From: Planctomycetota bacterium
GTDB lineage: Bacteria; Planctomycetota; UBA8742; UBA2392
Length of the DNA stretch: 64,000 nt
Direction: 5' to 3'
Assembly (NCBI GenBank): GCA_015075515.1
Contig: JABTUE010000001.1
Location: 930,001 to 994,000 of the forward strand
The position numbers and the translations under genes were made by a program. Positions 41,871-49,295 of the stretch are shown piece after piece (the stretch's first letter is position 1; each line of letters begins with the position of its first letter). Under the pieces are notes generated by a model. The model ran no database searches. It had not been told where the DNA came from and saw only the letters and a program-made list of their open reading frames with translations.

Positions 41871-42530
41871 TCAGCCAAGCTGCCGGGCCAGCTTCTGCAC
41901 GTCGAGATCATGCAGGCTGGCGATCTCGACGTCGGCGTGGGCGATGTCGTACTTGCCCTTGTTGCCCTCGTGCACGCCCACGACTTTCATGCCGGCGGCC
42001 TTGGCGGCGCGCACGCCGCTGGGGCTGTCTTCGATGGCCAGGCAGTTGGCGGGGGCAACACCCAGGTTTTCGGCGGCGATCAGAAACGGCATCGGGTCAG
42101 GTTTGCCGCGCTCGTACATGTCGCAGGCCACGATGTCGCGAAACAGGTGGCCGATCTCCAGCGCGTTGATCACGGCGCTGGCCTGGGTGCTGGTGCTGCC
42201 CGTGACCAGGGCGATCGGCGCCAGCCTGGCCGTTTCGTGAACCTTTTCCACCGCGCCCGGCAGGGGCGGCACGGTGGCCAGTCTGGGGATGTATTCCCGG
42301 TCGAAGGTTTCCTTGATGCGGGCCACATCCTCGGGGGTCAGCGCGTACAGCGCCACCATGTTGCGGTAGAAATCCAGTTCACTCTGGCCCAGAAGTTTTT
42401 CGAACAGGTCGGCCGGAAGTTCAATGCCGGCGGCCTCGCGAAAGGCCTTGAGCATGACCTCCCACACGACACGTTCGGTGTCAACGATCGTGCCGTCCAT
42501 ATCCCAGAAAATGGCGTCAAACATGGGCAT
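41871..42530 (-). CDS. HAD-superfamily phosphatase (beta-phosphoglucomutase-like)
   Basis: A haloacid dehalogenase-like hydrolase with the nucleophile motif FWDMDGTIVDTE, motif II VTGSTS, the motif III Lys in YERGKPDP and motif IV IEDSPSGVRAAKAAG. The small cap domain between motifs I and II places it in the beta-phosphoglucomutase/phosphoglycolate group. The Met at 42530 is chosen because the segment upstream (MPRGLNIPASRG..) overlaps a repeat-like region and has no family match. It converges on the fusion gene with 8 nt between stops. Confidence 0.88.
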   Translation of the reverse strand: MPMFDAIFWDMDGTIVDTERVVWEVMLKAFREAAGIELPADLFEKLLGQSELDFYRNMVALYALTPEDVARIKETFDREYIPRLATVPPLPGAVEKVHETARLAPIALVTGSTSTQASAVINALEIGHLFRDIVACDMYERGKPDPMPFLIAAENLGVAPANCLAIEDSPSGVRAAKAAGMKVVGVHEGNKGKYDIAHADVEIASLHDLDVQKLARQLG

Positions 42531-42551
42531 CGGTTCAAGCCTCAAAATGAA

Positions 42552-42591
42552 GATGCCGCGAGATGCTGGAATGTTCAGTCCGCGCGGCATC
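42552..42591. repeat. Inverted repeat between the Xaa-Pro aminopeptidase and HAD genes
   Basis: GATGCCGCG (42552-42560) and CGCGGCATC (42583-42591) form a 9-bp stem with a 22-nt loop, lying between the pepP-like stop and the HAD start on the same strand. Confidence 0.4.
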
Positions 42592-42620
42592 CTGAATCTG
42601 GAATCCCCAATCCCGACTCG

Positions 42621-44015
42621 CTACTTCAGCGCCTTTGCCTCCTCCATCAGCGCCTCGATGTCTTCCACGGTTTTGACCGCGTCTTTGGTCAGCACGTCGG
42701 GCTGGCCTGTGGTCACCAGCACGTCGTCTTCAATCCGCACGCCGATGCCCCGGTATTTGTTGGGCACGTCGTCGCGGTCGGCGGCAATGTACAGACCGGG
42801 CTCAATCGTCAGCACGCAGCCTGGGCGCAGCGGCACCCAGTTGTCGCCGTTTTTGTAATCGCCCACGTCGTGCACATCCATGCCCAGCCAGTGGCTGGTG
42901 TTGTGCATGTAAAACTCGCGATAGGTCCTGGGCGCCTTGTCCTTGGCCGGATCTTTTTTCTTGTTCTTGACGTCTTCGTCCCACTGGTTCTGGGTGGCGA
43001 TGATTTCTTTGGGGTCGCCCGACAGCAGGCCCATCGCCACCATGCCTTCGGTCAGCACCTCAACCGCGCGGTTGTGCGCGTCACGGTAGCTGACGCCGGG
43101 GCGGCACAGCTTGATTGCTTCAAGCTGGGCCTTGAGCACCCAATTGTAAACCTCGGCTTGGGGTTCGCTGAACTTGCCGTTGACCGGCCAGGTTCTGGTG
43201 ATGTCGGCGCTGTAAAAGCCGTACTCGCTGCCGGCGTCCACCAGAATCAGGTCGCCGTCACGCAGCAGCGCGTTGTTTTCGTGATAGTGCAGGATGTTGG
43301 CGTTGTCACCCGCCGCCACGATGCTGCCGTACCCGTTGCGGTGACAGCCGTTCTTGCGGAAGATGTACTCGATTTCGGCCTGCACTTCGTACTCGCGCAT
43401 GCCGGGCCGGGTCATGCGCATGCCGTGGTTGTGGGCCTCGGCGGTAATGCGGCATGCCTGACGCATGTAGCGCAGGTCATCGTCGTTTTTGATCAGGCGC
43501 ATTTCGTGCAGTATGCGCGCGGGGTCGTGCAGCTCGGTGGGCGCGTTGTAGCCCTGGCGCTTCATGGCGCGCACGCGGTTCAGCCAGCCGGTCACACGTT
43601 CGTCAAAGGCAGTGTTTTCGCCCAGGCGCACGTACAGGCGTTGAACGTTGCGCAGATAATCGGGCACCTTCTGGTCTATTTCTTCCAGTGTAAAGGCGGC
43701 ATCGGCGCCGTATCTGGCTTTTGCGCCCTCGGGCCCGGCGCGGCGGCCGTTCCAGATCTCCATCAGTTTGTCGCGCTTGGGCACGAACAGCACAAAGCGG
43801 TGTTCGCCGGCGTCCTTGCACAGCAGCGCCAGCGCGCCGGGTTCTTCAAAGCCGGTCAGGTAAAAGAAATCGCTGTGCTGGCGATAGTCGTGGTGCACGT
43901 CGCCGTTGCGCAGGTATTCGGGCGCGGCAGGAAAAATCGCCACGCCGGGCTGCATTTCGGCCAGCAGGCGGTCGCGGCGGCGCTTGAACACGGCAGGGTC
44001 AAACTCATAGGCCAT
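42621..44015 (-). CDS. pepP: Xaa-Pro aminopeptidase
   Basis: A 464-residue metallo-aminopeptidase that removes N-terminal residues preceding proline. It has the N-terminal creatinase-like domain (FFYLTGFEEPGALALL) and a pita-bread catalytic domain with metal ligands in DAGSEYGFYSADITRTWPV (two Asp), HWLGMDVHD (His), TIEPGLYI (Glu) and RIEDDVLVT (Glu). The start MAYEFDPAVFKRRRDRL at 44015 fits the family; the longer open frame upstream is a different-frame artefact. No export signal, so cytoplasmic. Confidence 0.93.
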   Translation of the reverse strand: MAYEFDPAVFKRRRDRLLAEMQPGVAIFPAAPEYLRNGDVHHDYRQHSDFFYLTGFEEPGALALLCKDAGEHRFVLFVPKRDKLMEIWNGRRAGPEGAKARYGADAAFTLEEIDQKVPDYLRNVQRLYVRLGENTAFDERVTGWLNRVRAMKRQGYNAPTELHDPARILHEMRLIKNDDDLRYMRQACRITAEAHNHGMRMTRPGMREYEVQAEIEYIFRKNGCHRNGYGSIVAAGDNANILHYHENNALLRDGDLILVDAGSEYGFYSADITRTWPVNGKFSEPQAEVYNWVLKAQLEAIKLCRPGVSYRDAHNRAVEVLTEGMVAMGLLSGDPKEIIATQNQWDEDVKNKKKDPAKDKAPRTYREFYMHNTSHWLGMDVHDVGDYKNGDNWVPLRPGCVLTIEPGLYIAADRDDVPNKYRGIGVRIEDDVLVTTGQPDVLTKDAVKTVEDIEALMEEAKALK

Positions 44016-44063
44016 GGCGGCACTCCCGTTATCTGACCGAAGTGTAGCCCGCAGCCAAAAAAA

Positions 44064-44087
44064 GGACAGGCACCGAAGTGCCTGTCC
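44064..44087 (-). terminator. Intrinsic terminator of the large secreted beta-protein gene
   Basis: A perfect 10-bp stem, GGACAGGCAC / GTGCCTGTCC, with a CGAA loop is followed on the minus strand by seven T. It lies 22 nt past the stop at 44110. Confidence 0.85.
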
Positions 44088-44109
44088 CGGATGTCGCGTA
44101 CCTGCTTCA

Positions 44110-46326
44110 TCAGGCGCGGGCGCGTCGCAACCGCAGCGCAACCGCAAGCCCCGCCAGGGCAGCAGCCAGGGCCAGCAGGTTTGCACCGCCCTGTCCGGCG
44201 CTGCAGCCCCCGCCGCTGTCTTTTTTCTTGCCGCCTCCACCGCCGCCACCGGCCGTGTTGCCCAGGAAGTTGATGACATAGGTGCCGTTGGTGGAGGAGT
44301 TGCTGGTTATCGTGGCCACAAACCCGAACGCCCCGGCGGCCAGCGGTGTTACGGTGACACGGAACATTGTACCCGTGCGGTCGCCATCGGCGGCGCTGAG
44401 CGTGGATGCCGCCGTCACGGTGATATTCGCCGTGCAGTTGTTCTGGCCGGTGACTGTGACGCCGGTGATGTTGAGCGCCGCCGCGCCGGCGTTGAGAATC
44501 CAGAAGTCACGGCTGAGTGTCTGCACGCCCGTGTTGGTCACGATCACATTGCCGCCGTTGGCCACGGCCGTGCCCAAGGGTGCCTCGATCTGGATGACGG
44601 GCTGGGCTGTGGACTGGATGGTGCCCGAAAACGTGAAGACATAGTTGCCCGTGTTGGTCGTGATTGTCACGGTGCCGTTGAACGGCCCGGCGGCCACGTT
44701 CGGATCAATGTCCAGGTCAAACGTGTCAAACTGATCCGCCATCAGGGTCCAGGGCGGCGTTGTCGCGGGCGTCACACTGACCGTGCCGTTGGTCATGCTG
44801 GCGCTGATGGCCGTGATGTCCACGTCGGCTGACCCGATGTTGCGGATCGTGAACGTGCCACCGATGCTGGTGCCGCCGACCACCAGCCCGTACAGCGTGA
44901 AATTCTTGCCGTTGGGGACAAACTGCCCGGCCGGTTCCTCGACCACCACACCGGGCAGGGCTGCGCCGACCCAAACGTCGTCAATGCCGAAGCCTTCGTA
45001 GTTCACCGAGCCGTCGGACACGAACTGGAACCGCAGCAGAACGTTGGCCTGGCCGGCAAGACCGGTCAACTGGCGCGTAGCCACGACCCAGCCGCCGGAA
45101 CCGTCGGCCCAGGCGTCGCCGCCATCGGCATAGGCGTACATGTAATCCAGGGCGCTTTCGTTGTACCAGTTGTTGGGGTCGCCGTAGGCACCAACGGCCT
45201 GCCAGGTGAAACCGCCGTCGGTGCTGGCCTGAAGTACCAGACCGTCGTAGCCGGATTCGCTGTCATAGTTGATCGCAAAACGGATGTAGGGATCGGCGGT
45301 CAGCCCGCTGAAGTTGAAGCGCGGGCTGTTCAAGGAGCTGATCTCGTTGTCCAGGTAGTTGCCCGACAGGTTGGTGACCCAGGCCTGGGTTCCCGACGCG
45401 GCAGAGCTGATGGATGTTCCCGCTGGCGTGCCCAGCGCCCAGGAGCTGCCGACAAACCGGTACGCAGCGCCCCAGCCGCCCGACCCGTCTTCGAAGTTCT
45501 CGAAATACGGCAGGTTGCTGACCGACCCGACGGCCACGCCGGACACCGAAGTGTACCAGGCCGCTTCATCCGTGTCCGACGACGGGATGTTGATGTCAAA
45601 GAAGAAGCCGCCCGGGTTGTTTGCGTCAATCTGGACGTGGAACGTGGTGCTGACCCCCGGGGCAAGCGACGCGCTCAGGGGCTGGGTGATGGTCACGCTG
45701 CAGTTGGATTCGTTGGTGGCGCTTACGGTGCCCAGCGTCAGCGTGGCCGCCGTGCCGGCATTGCGGATGGTGAAGGTGCGTTGGTGGCCGCCGGCAAGAA
45801 TCGTTCCCAGGTTGGTGCGGCAGGCGTGGAAGATCTCGACGCCAGGGGCCTGAAGTACCTGGATTTCCGGATCAGAGCGCACCTTGTCGGCAACGGCTGT
45901 GCTGGGCGTGAAGCTGGCCGTCCAGGCGCCGAACTCGTCGCCGTCGTAGCCGCAGATCAGGATATAGTAGGTAGTGCCCGCCGTCAGACTAAGGCCAAGC
46001 AGCTCACTGGCGGTTGTACCCAGCGAGGGATGGTCGTCGTCGGCCCCGATGCAGTTGGTCAACGGGCCATAGGGGTCAAAGGAGTTCTGGTAGATGGCCA
46101 GAAACCCGTCCATGGTCGTGTAGTTCGCAACCACATCGTACATGCCGGTTGTCGGAACCCGGAACGGCCGCACTTGGTAACGAGTCGGATAATCGCCCAG
46201 TGTAGTCGGCGGTATGCCGGAACCGGGGCGAATGAAGATATCGCCGTTGGTGGTGTCGCCGGCAAACTGCGCATACAGCGGCGTCATACCGAGCAGCAGA
46301 ACAAGAAGTACCAATGGAATGCGCAT
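44110..46326 (-). CDS. Large secreted beta-rich protein with choice-of-anchor-like domains and Cys/TM/Arg tail
   Basis: A 738-residue exported protein; signal peptide MRIPLVLLVLLLGMTPLYAQ. An N-terminal PPC-like domain (VRPFRVPTTGMYDVVANYTT...GTTYYILICGYDG), choice-of-anchor D-like repeats (FTIRNAGTAATLTLGTVSATN, FTIRNIGSADVDITAIS, FWILNAGAAALNITGVTV) and a MAM/carbohydrate-type domain (PYFENFEDGSGGWGAAYRF) are visible. The tail is Gly-rich with a Cys (KKKDSGGGCSAGQGG), then a hydrophobic helix and Arg cluster (LRLRRARA), like the tail of the beta-helix protein. Probably a cell-surface adhesion or binding protein. Confidence 0.8.
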   Translation of the reverse strand: MRIPLVLLVLLLGMTPLYAQFAGDTTNGDIFIRPGSGIPPTTLGDYPTRYQVRPFRVPTTGMYDVVANYTTMDGFLAIYQNSFDPYGPLTNCIGADDDHPSLGTTASELLGLSLTAGTTYYILICGYDGDEFGAWTASFTPSTAVADKVRSDPEIQVLQAPGVEIFHACRTNLGTILAGGHQRTFTIRNAGTAATLTLGTVSATNESNCSVTITQPLSASLAPGVSTTFHVQIDANNPGGFFFDINIPSSDTDEAAWYTSVSGVAVGSVSNLPYFENFEDGSGGWGAAYRFVGSSWALGTPAGTSISSAASGTQAWVTNLSGNYLDNEISSLNSPRFNFSGLTADPYIRFAINYDSESGYDGLVLQASTDGGFTWQAVGAYGDPNNWYNESALDYMYAYADGGDAWADGSGGWVVATRQLTGLAGQANVLLRFQFVSDGSVNYEGFGIDDVWVGAALPGVVVEEPAGQFVPNGKNFTLYGLVVGGTSIGGTFTIRNIGSADVDITAISASMTNGTVSVTPATTPPWTLMADQFDTFDLDIDPNVAAGPFNGTVTITTNTGNYVFTFSGTIQSTAQPVIQIEAPLGTAVANGGNVIVTNTGVQTLSRDFWILNAGAAALNITGVTVTGQNNCTANITVTAASTLSAADGDRTGTMFRVTVTPLAAGAFGFVATITSNSSTNGTYVINFLGNTAGGGGGGGKKKDSGGGCSAGQGGANLLALAAALAGLAVALRLRRARA

Positions 46327-46525
46327 CTCTAGAGTCTCCGGGCGGGTTTGGAACGGGATGGTTGCCAGCAATGCAACGAACGCACAGACGGTACAGACTG
46401 CACTGGCCGATGCAACACTTGCGACCAATGTTTTGAGCCTCGTTTTCGGTGCTGCGCCTGTGGCGGCCTGACGCCGCCGTGAAGGAACGTGGCGCTGGTG
46501 TTGCTTTAAGCGGCCGCCGAACTTC

Positions 46526-47635
46526 CTATTTTCTACCGGCCACAGCGGCCAGGACAGCGCCGGCCACTTCGTCCACCTGGGCGTCGCTCATGGTGTCAAA
46601 CACGGGCAGGCTCAGGCAGTCGCGGCACAGGGCCTCGGCTGCGGGCAGGTCGCCGGGTTTGCCCCCGCAGTCCTTGAAACATTCCTGCAGGTGCAGCGGC
46701 ACGGGGTAATAGATGCCGCAGCCGATGCCCTGCTCGCCCAGCTTCTTCATCACCGCGTCCCGCCCGGGCAGCAGCACCGTGTACTGGTGGTAGATATGGC
46801 TGTTGCCGGGGCTTACTTTGGGCGTGATCACGGGGCTGCCCGCAAAGCGCGCGTTATAGCGCGCGGCAACCTCGGCCCGGCGTTTGTTCCAGGCATCCAG
46901 GTGTTTCAACTTCACGCTCAGCACCACCGCCTGCAGGGCATCCAGCCGGCCGCAGATTCCCACCAGCTTGTTGTAATAGCGCGGGCGTTCGCCGTGCACA
47001 CGCAACAACCGTATGCGGTCGGCCAGTTCGTCGTCGTCCGTCGCCATCATGCCACCGTCGCCGGCGCCACCCAGATTTTTGGTCGGGTAAAAGCTGAAAC
47101 AGCCGATGTGCGACAGCGTGCCGGCCTTGCGCCCGTGGCGGGTGGCGCCAAAGGCCTGGGCGGCGTCTTCGACCACCGTGAGTTTGTGGGCCTGGGCCAG
47201 TTTGTTTACGCCCTCCATATCGGCGCACTGGCCGTACAGGTCCACGGGGATGATTGCCCGAGTCCTGGTTGTCACCTTGGCAGCGGCAGACTTCAGGTCA
47301 ATATTGAACGTGTCGCGTTCCACGTCGCAGAACACGGGTTTCAGGTTCAGCCGCGCCACGGCGCCGGCCGTGGCAAAGAACGTAAACGCCGGGACAATCA
47401 CTTCGTCGCCGGGCTTCAGCCCGGCGGCCATGAGTCCCAGCAGCAGCGCGTCAGAGCCGTTGCTGACGCCGATGGCGTGCCTGGTGCCCAGATAGGCCTG
47501 GGCTTCTTTCTCGAACTGTTCGACATACTTGCCCAGTACAAAGGCCTGTTCATCAAAGACCTGGCCGACCAGGGCCATGACTTCGGGTTTGATGGTCTGG
47601 TACTGAGCGCGCAGGTCAAGAAACGGCACGGCCAT
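46526..47635 (-). CDS. DegT/DnrJ/EryC1/StrS-family PLP aminotransferase
   Basis: A 369-residue fold-type I PLP enzyme for sugar amination or dehydration, as in lipopolysaccharide or surface glycan synthesis. Motifs: FLDLRAQY, SNGSDALLLGLMAAGLKPGDEV, FTFFATAGAV, PVDLYGQCADM, VVEDAAQAFGA and the PLP Lys in FSFYPTKNLGGAGDGGM, then RLLRVHGERPRYYNKLVGICGRLDALQA. The start at 47635 fits the family MxVPFLDL opening. Gene order suggests it may be read through from the DUF3106-like gene. No other sugar genes nearby. Confidence 0.92.
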   Translation of the reverse strand: MAVPFLDLRAQYQTIKPEVMALVGQVFDEQAFVLGKYVEQFEKEAQAYLGTRHAIGVSNGSDALLLGLMAAGLKPGDEVIVPAFTFFATAGAVARLNLKPVFCDVERDTFNIDLKSAAAKVTTRTRAIIPVDLYGQCADMEGVNKLAQAHKLTVVEDAAQAFGATRHGRKAGTLSHIGCFSFYPTKNLGGAGDGGMMATDDDELADRIRLLRVHGERPRYYNKLVGICGRLDALQAVVLSVKLKHLDAWNKRRAEVAARYNARFAGSPVITPKVSPGNSHIYHQYTVLLPGRDAVMKKLGEQGIGCGIYYPVPLHLQECFKDCGGKPGDLPAAEALCRDCLSLPVFDTMSDAQVDEVAGAVLAAVAGRK

Positions 47636-47698
47636 CGGGCACCTCCGGCCGGGACTATACACCGGCGGTGGCGCGGCGCGAGCGCACGCGGCAAAGTG

Positions 47699-48586
47699 CT
47701 ACTTGTCGCGGGGGCGGTCGTCTTTGGGCAGCAGGCCCTTGCGTTCGGCGGGGCGGGCGCCGTTGTCAGGTAACGGGCGCTCGCGATCGGGGCGTTTGCG
47801 TTCCTGTTCGTTCCATTGGGAGCGCAGTTCGCGGCGCACCAGCTCGACGGCCTTTTCCAGTCCCAGACCGCGCAGTTCTTCAAGCGTCTTCTGGCGGCGT
47901 TCGGGTGACAGGCGCTGCAGCAGCATGTCCAGCGTGCCCAGGTCGGCCATGGCCTGGCGCAGTTCGGCGCGGGCGGTTTCGTCGCCGGCAGCGGCGGCGC
48001 GGCGCAGGTCAGCCACGCGCGGATCCAGAAAGCTGATGCGCTCCAGACGTTCGCGGCCGTCTTCGGCCAGACGTTCGCGCACAAGGCGCATGCGTTCTTC
48101 GGGCCGCATGGTCTTGGCGCGCTCACGCTCTTCGGGGGTCAGGGCCATCTGGCCGCGCTGGATAAGCAGCATTTCGTACAGGGCGCGGGCGCGGTCGGGG
48201 CGCTCGTTGGCGCGCTTGAAGGCCGCCGGGTTGGCGCGGCGCAGCATGTCGAGCTCGCGGCTGACGGTGTACAGGCGCACGCGCTCCAGGTACGGCAGTT
48301 TGCGCACCTGTTCGAGGTTTTCGCGCTGCTTGTCCGTGAGCATGGGCCGGCCTTCGGCCACGTTTTTCAACAGTTCGGTCTGGGCCTCGCGCGGCAGGCG
48401 CTTGAGAACCTTCAGCCGGCGCTTGAGCAGTTCCTGGCGCTGGGGGGTCAGGGAATCAAACCAGCGGCGTAGCTCGGCCGTGCGGGCGTCCTCAGCGGGC
48501 GGTGTCTGGGCGGCAACCGGCCGCAGCGAGGCGCACAGCACCAGCAGCGACAGAAGCGGAAAAACCAGCAGGGCGCGCGGGGTCAT
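47699..48586 (-). CDS. Exported helical protein, DUF3106/Spy-like
   Basis: A 295-residue exported protein: signal peptide MTPRALLVFPLLSLLVLCASLRPVAA. The mature part is almost all helix, rich in Arg, Glu and Leu, with repeated LTPxxR motifs (LTPQRQELLKRR, LTDKQRENLEQ, LTPEERERAKTMRPEERM, LSPERRQKTLEELRGLG). That pattern is seen in DUF3106 and Spy/CpxP-type periplasmic proteins. It overlaps the anti-sigma-like gene by 4 nt (ATGA). No specific function. Confidence 0.65.
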   Translation of the reverse strand: MTPRALLVFPLLSLLVLCASLRPVAAQTPPAEDARTAELRRWFDSLTPQRQELLKRRLKVLKRLPREAQTELLKNVAEGRPMLTDKQRENLEQVRKLPYLERVRLYTVSRELDMLRRANPAAFKRANERPDRARALYEMLLIQRGQMALTPEERERAKTMRPEERMRLVRERLAEDGRERLERISFLDPRVADLRRAAAAGDETARAELRQAMADLGTLDMLLQRLSPERRQKTLEELRGLGLEKAVELVRRELRSQWNEQERKRPDRERPLPDNGARPAERKGLLPKDDRPRDK

Positions 48587-49227
48587 TCGCGGTCCTCCGC
48601 GCGGTCAATTTGACGCAGCAGTTCCAGATCTTCCACCAGCGCCAGGTCTTCGGGCTGCTGGATGCGATCCAGGGCCAGAAACGCGTCGGCGTCAAGTTTC
48701 CTGAGCAGTTCCAGGTCGTTGGCGCTCAGACGGTCCAGGCGTGCCGGGTCAATCCGGTCGTGGGCTTCAGCCAGATAGCCCAGATCGTCCCAGTCATCAT
48801 CGGGCTCGGTCACCACCGGCGACCGGTTGTCGGGCCGGGTTTGTTCGGCGGTTTGGCCGGGGTTGTCGGGTTCGCGGCCCGGGTTGTCATAGAACGCGAT
48901 CACGCCGACGGCGATCAACACGCCCGCGGCCAGAGGCCCCACCAGTTTGAGCAGCCAGGCCGCGCGCCGGGCGCCCACGGATTCGTCGCCCATGACGCGG
49001 GCCTGGTGGAACCGGGCCCAGAACGCGCCGGGCAGCGCCGCCGAAGGCTCGGGTATATCGTAGGCCTCCAGCAGGCGTTCGAGTTCGCGCTCAGATCCGA
49101 TGGCCCGGCGCAGGGTTTCGTCGCTTTCGGCGGCGCGCAGGATTTCGTTGGCGCGGGCCGGGTCAAGACGGCCCCGAACCAGTTCGGGGATATCTTCGGC
49201 ATAGCGCTGGAAGTGTTCGTCAGTCAT
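48583..49227 (-). CDS. Membrane anti-sigma-like protein, orphan
   Basis: A 214-residue single-pass protein. An N-terminal helical segment (HFQRYAEDIPELVRGRLDPARANEILRAAESDETLRRAIGSERELERLLEAY), a cytoplasmic zinc-free anti-sigma-like pattern, leads to a TM helix (LLKLVGPLAAGVLIAVGVIAFY) and an acidic extracytoplasmic tail ending in LxxLE/D repeats (DLELLRKLDADAFLALDRI). No sigma factor gene is adjacent; the divergent neighbour is a membrane protease. The next gene overlaps by 4 nt, so the pair is an operon. Confidence 0.65.
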   Translation of the reverse strand: MTDEHFQRYAEDIPELVRGRLDPARANEILRAAESDETLRRAIGSERELERLLEAYDIPEPSAALPGAFWARFHQARVMGDESVGARRAAWLLKLVGPLAAGVLIAVGVIAFYDNPGREPDNPGQTAEQTRPDNRSPVVTEPDDDWDDLGYLAEAHDRIDPARLDRLSANDLELLRKLDADAFLALDRIQQPEDLALVEDLELLRQIDRAEDRE

Positions 49228-49295
49228 GATTTTGCGCCGTCAAAGCGGTTCATTCAGGTGTTAAACCCGCTGCATCGGCAGGGGTAGCGAAAAAA

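Noticed and set aside
41910..44036. A 708-codon plus-strand frame opposite the HAD and Xaa-Pro aminopeptidase genes
   Set aside because: Both opposing genes have complete catalytic motifs; the plus-strand translation has no recognisable domain, and the composition fits an antisense shadow.
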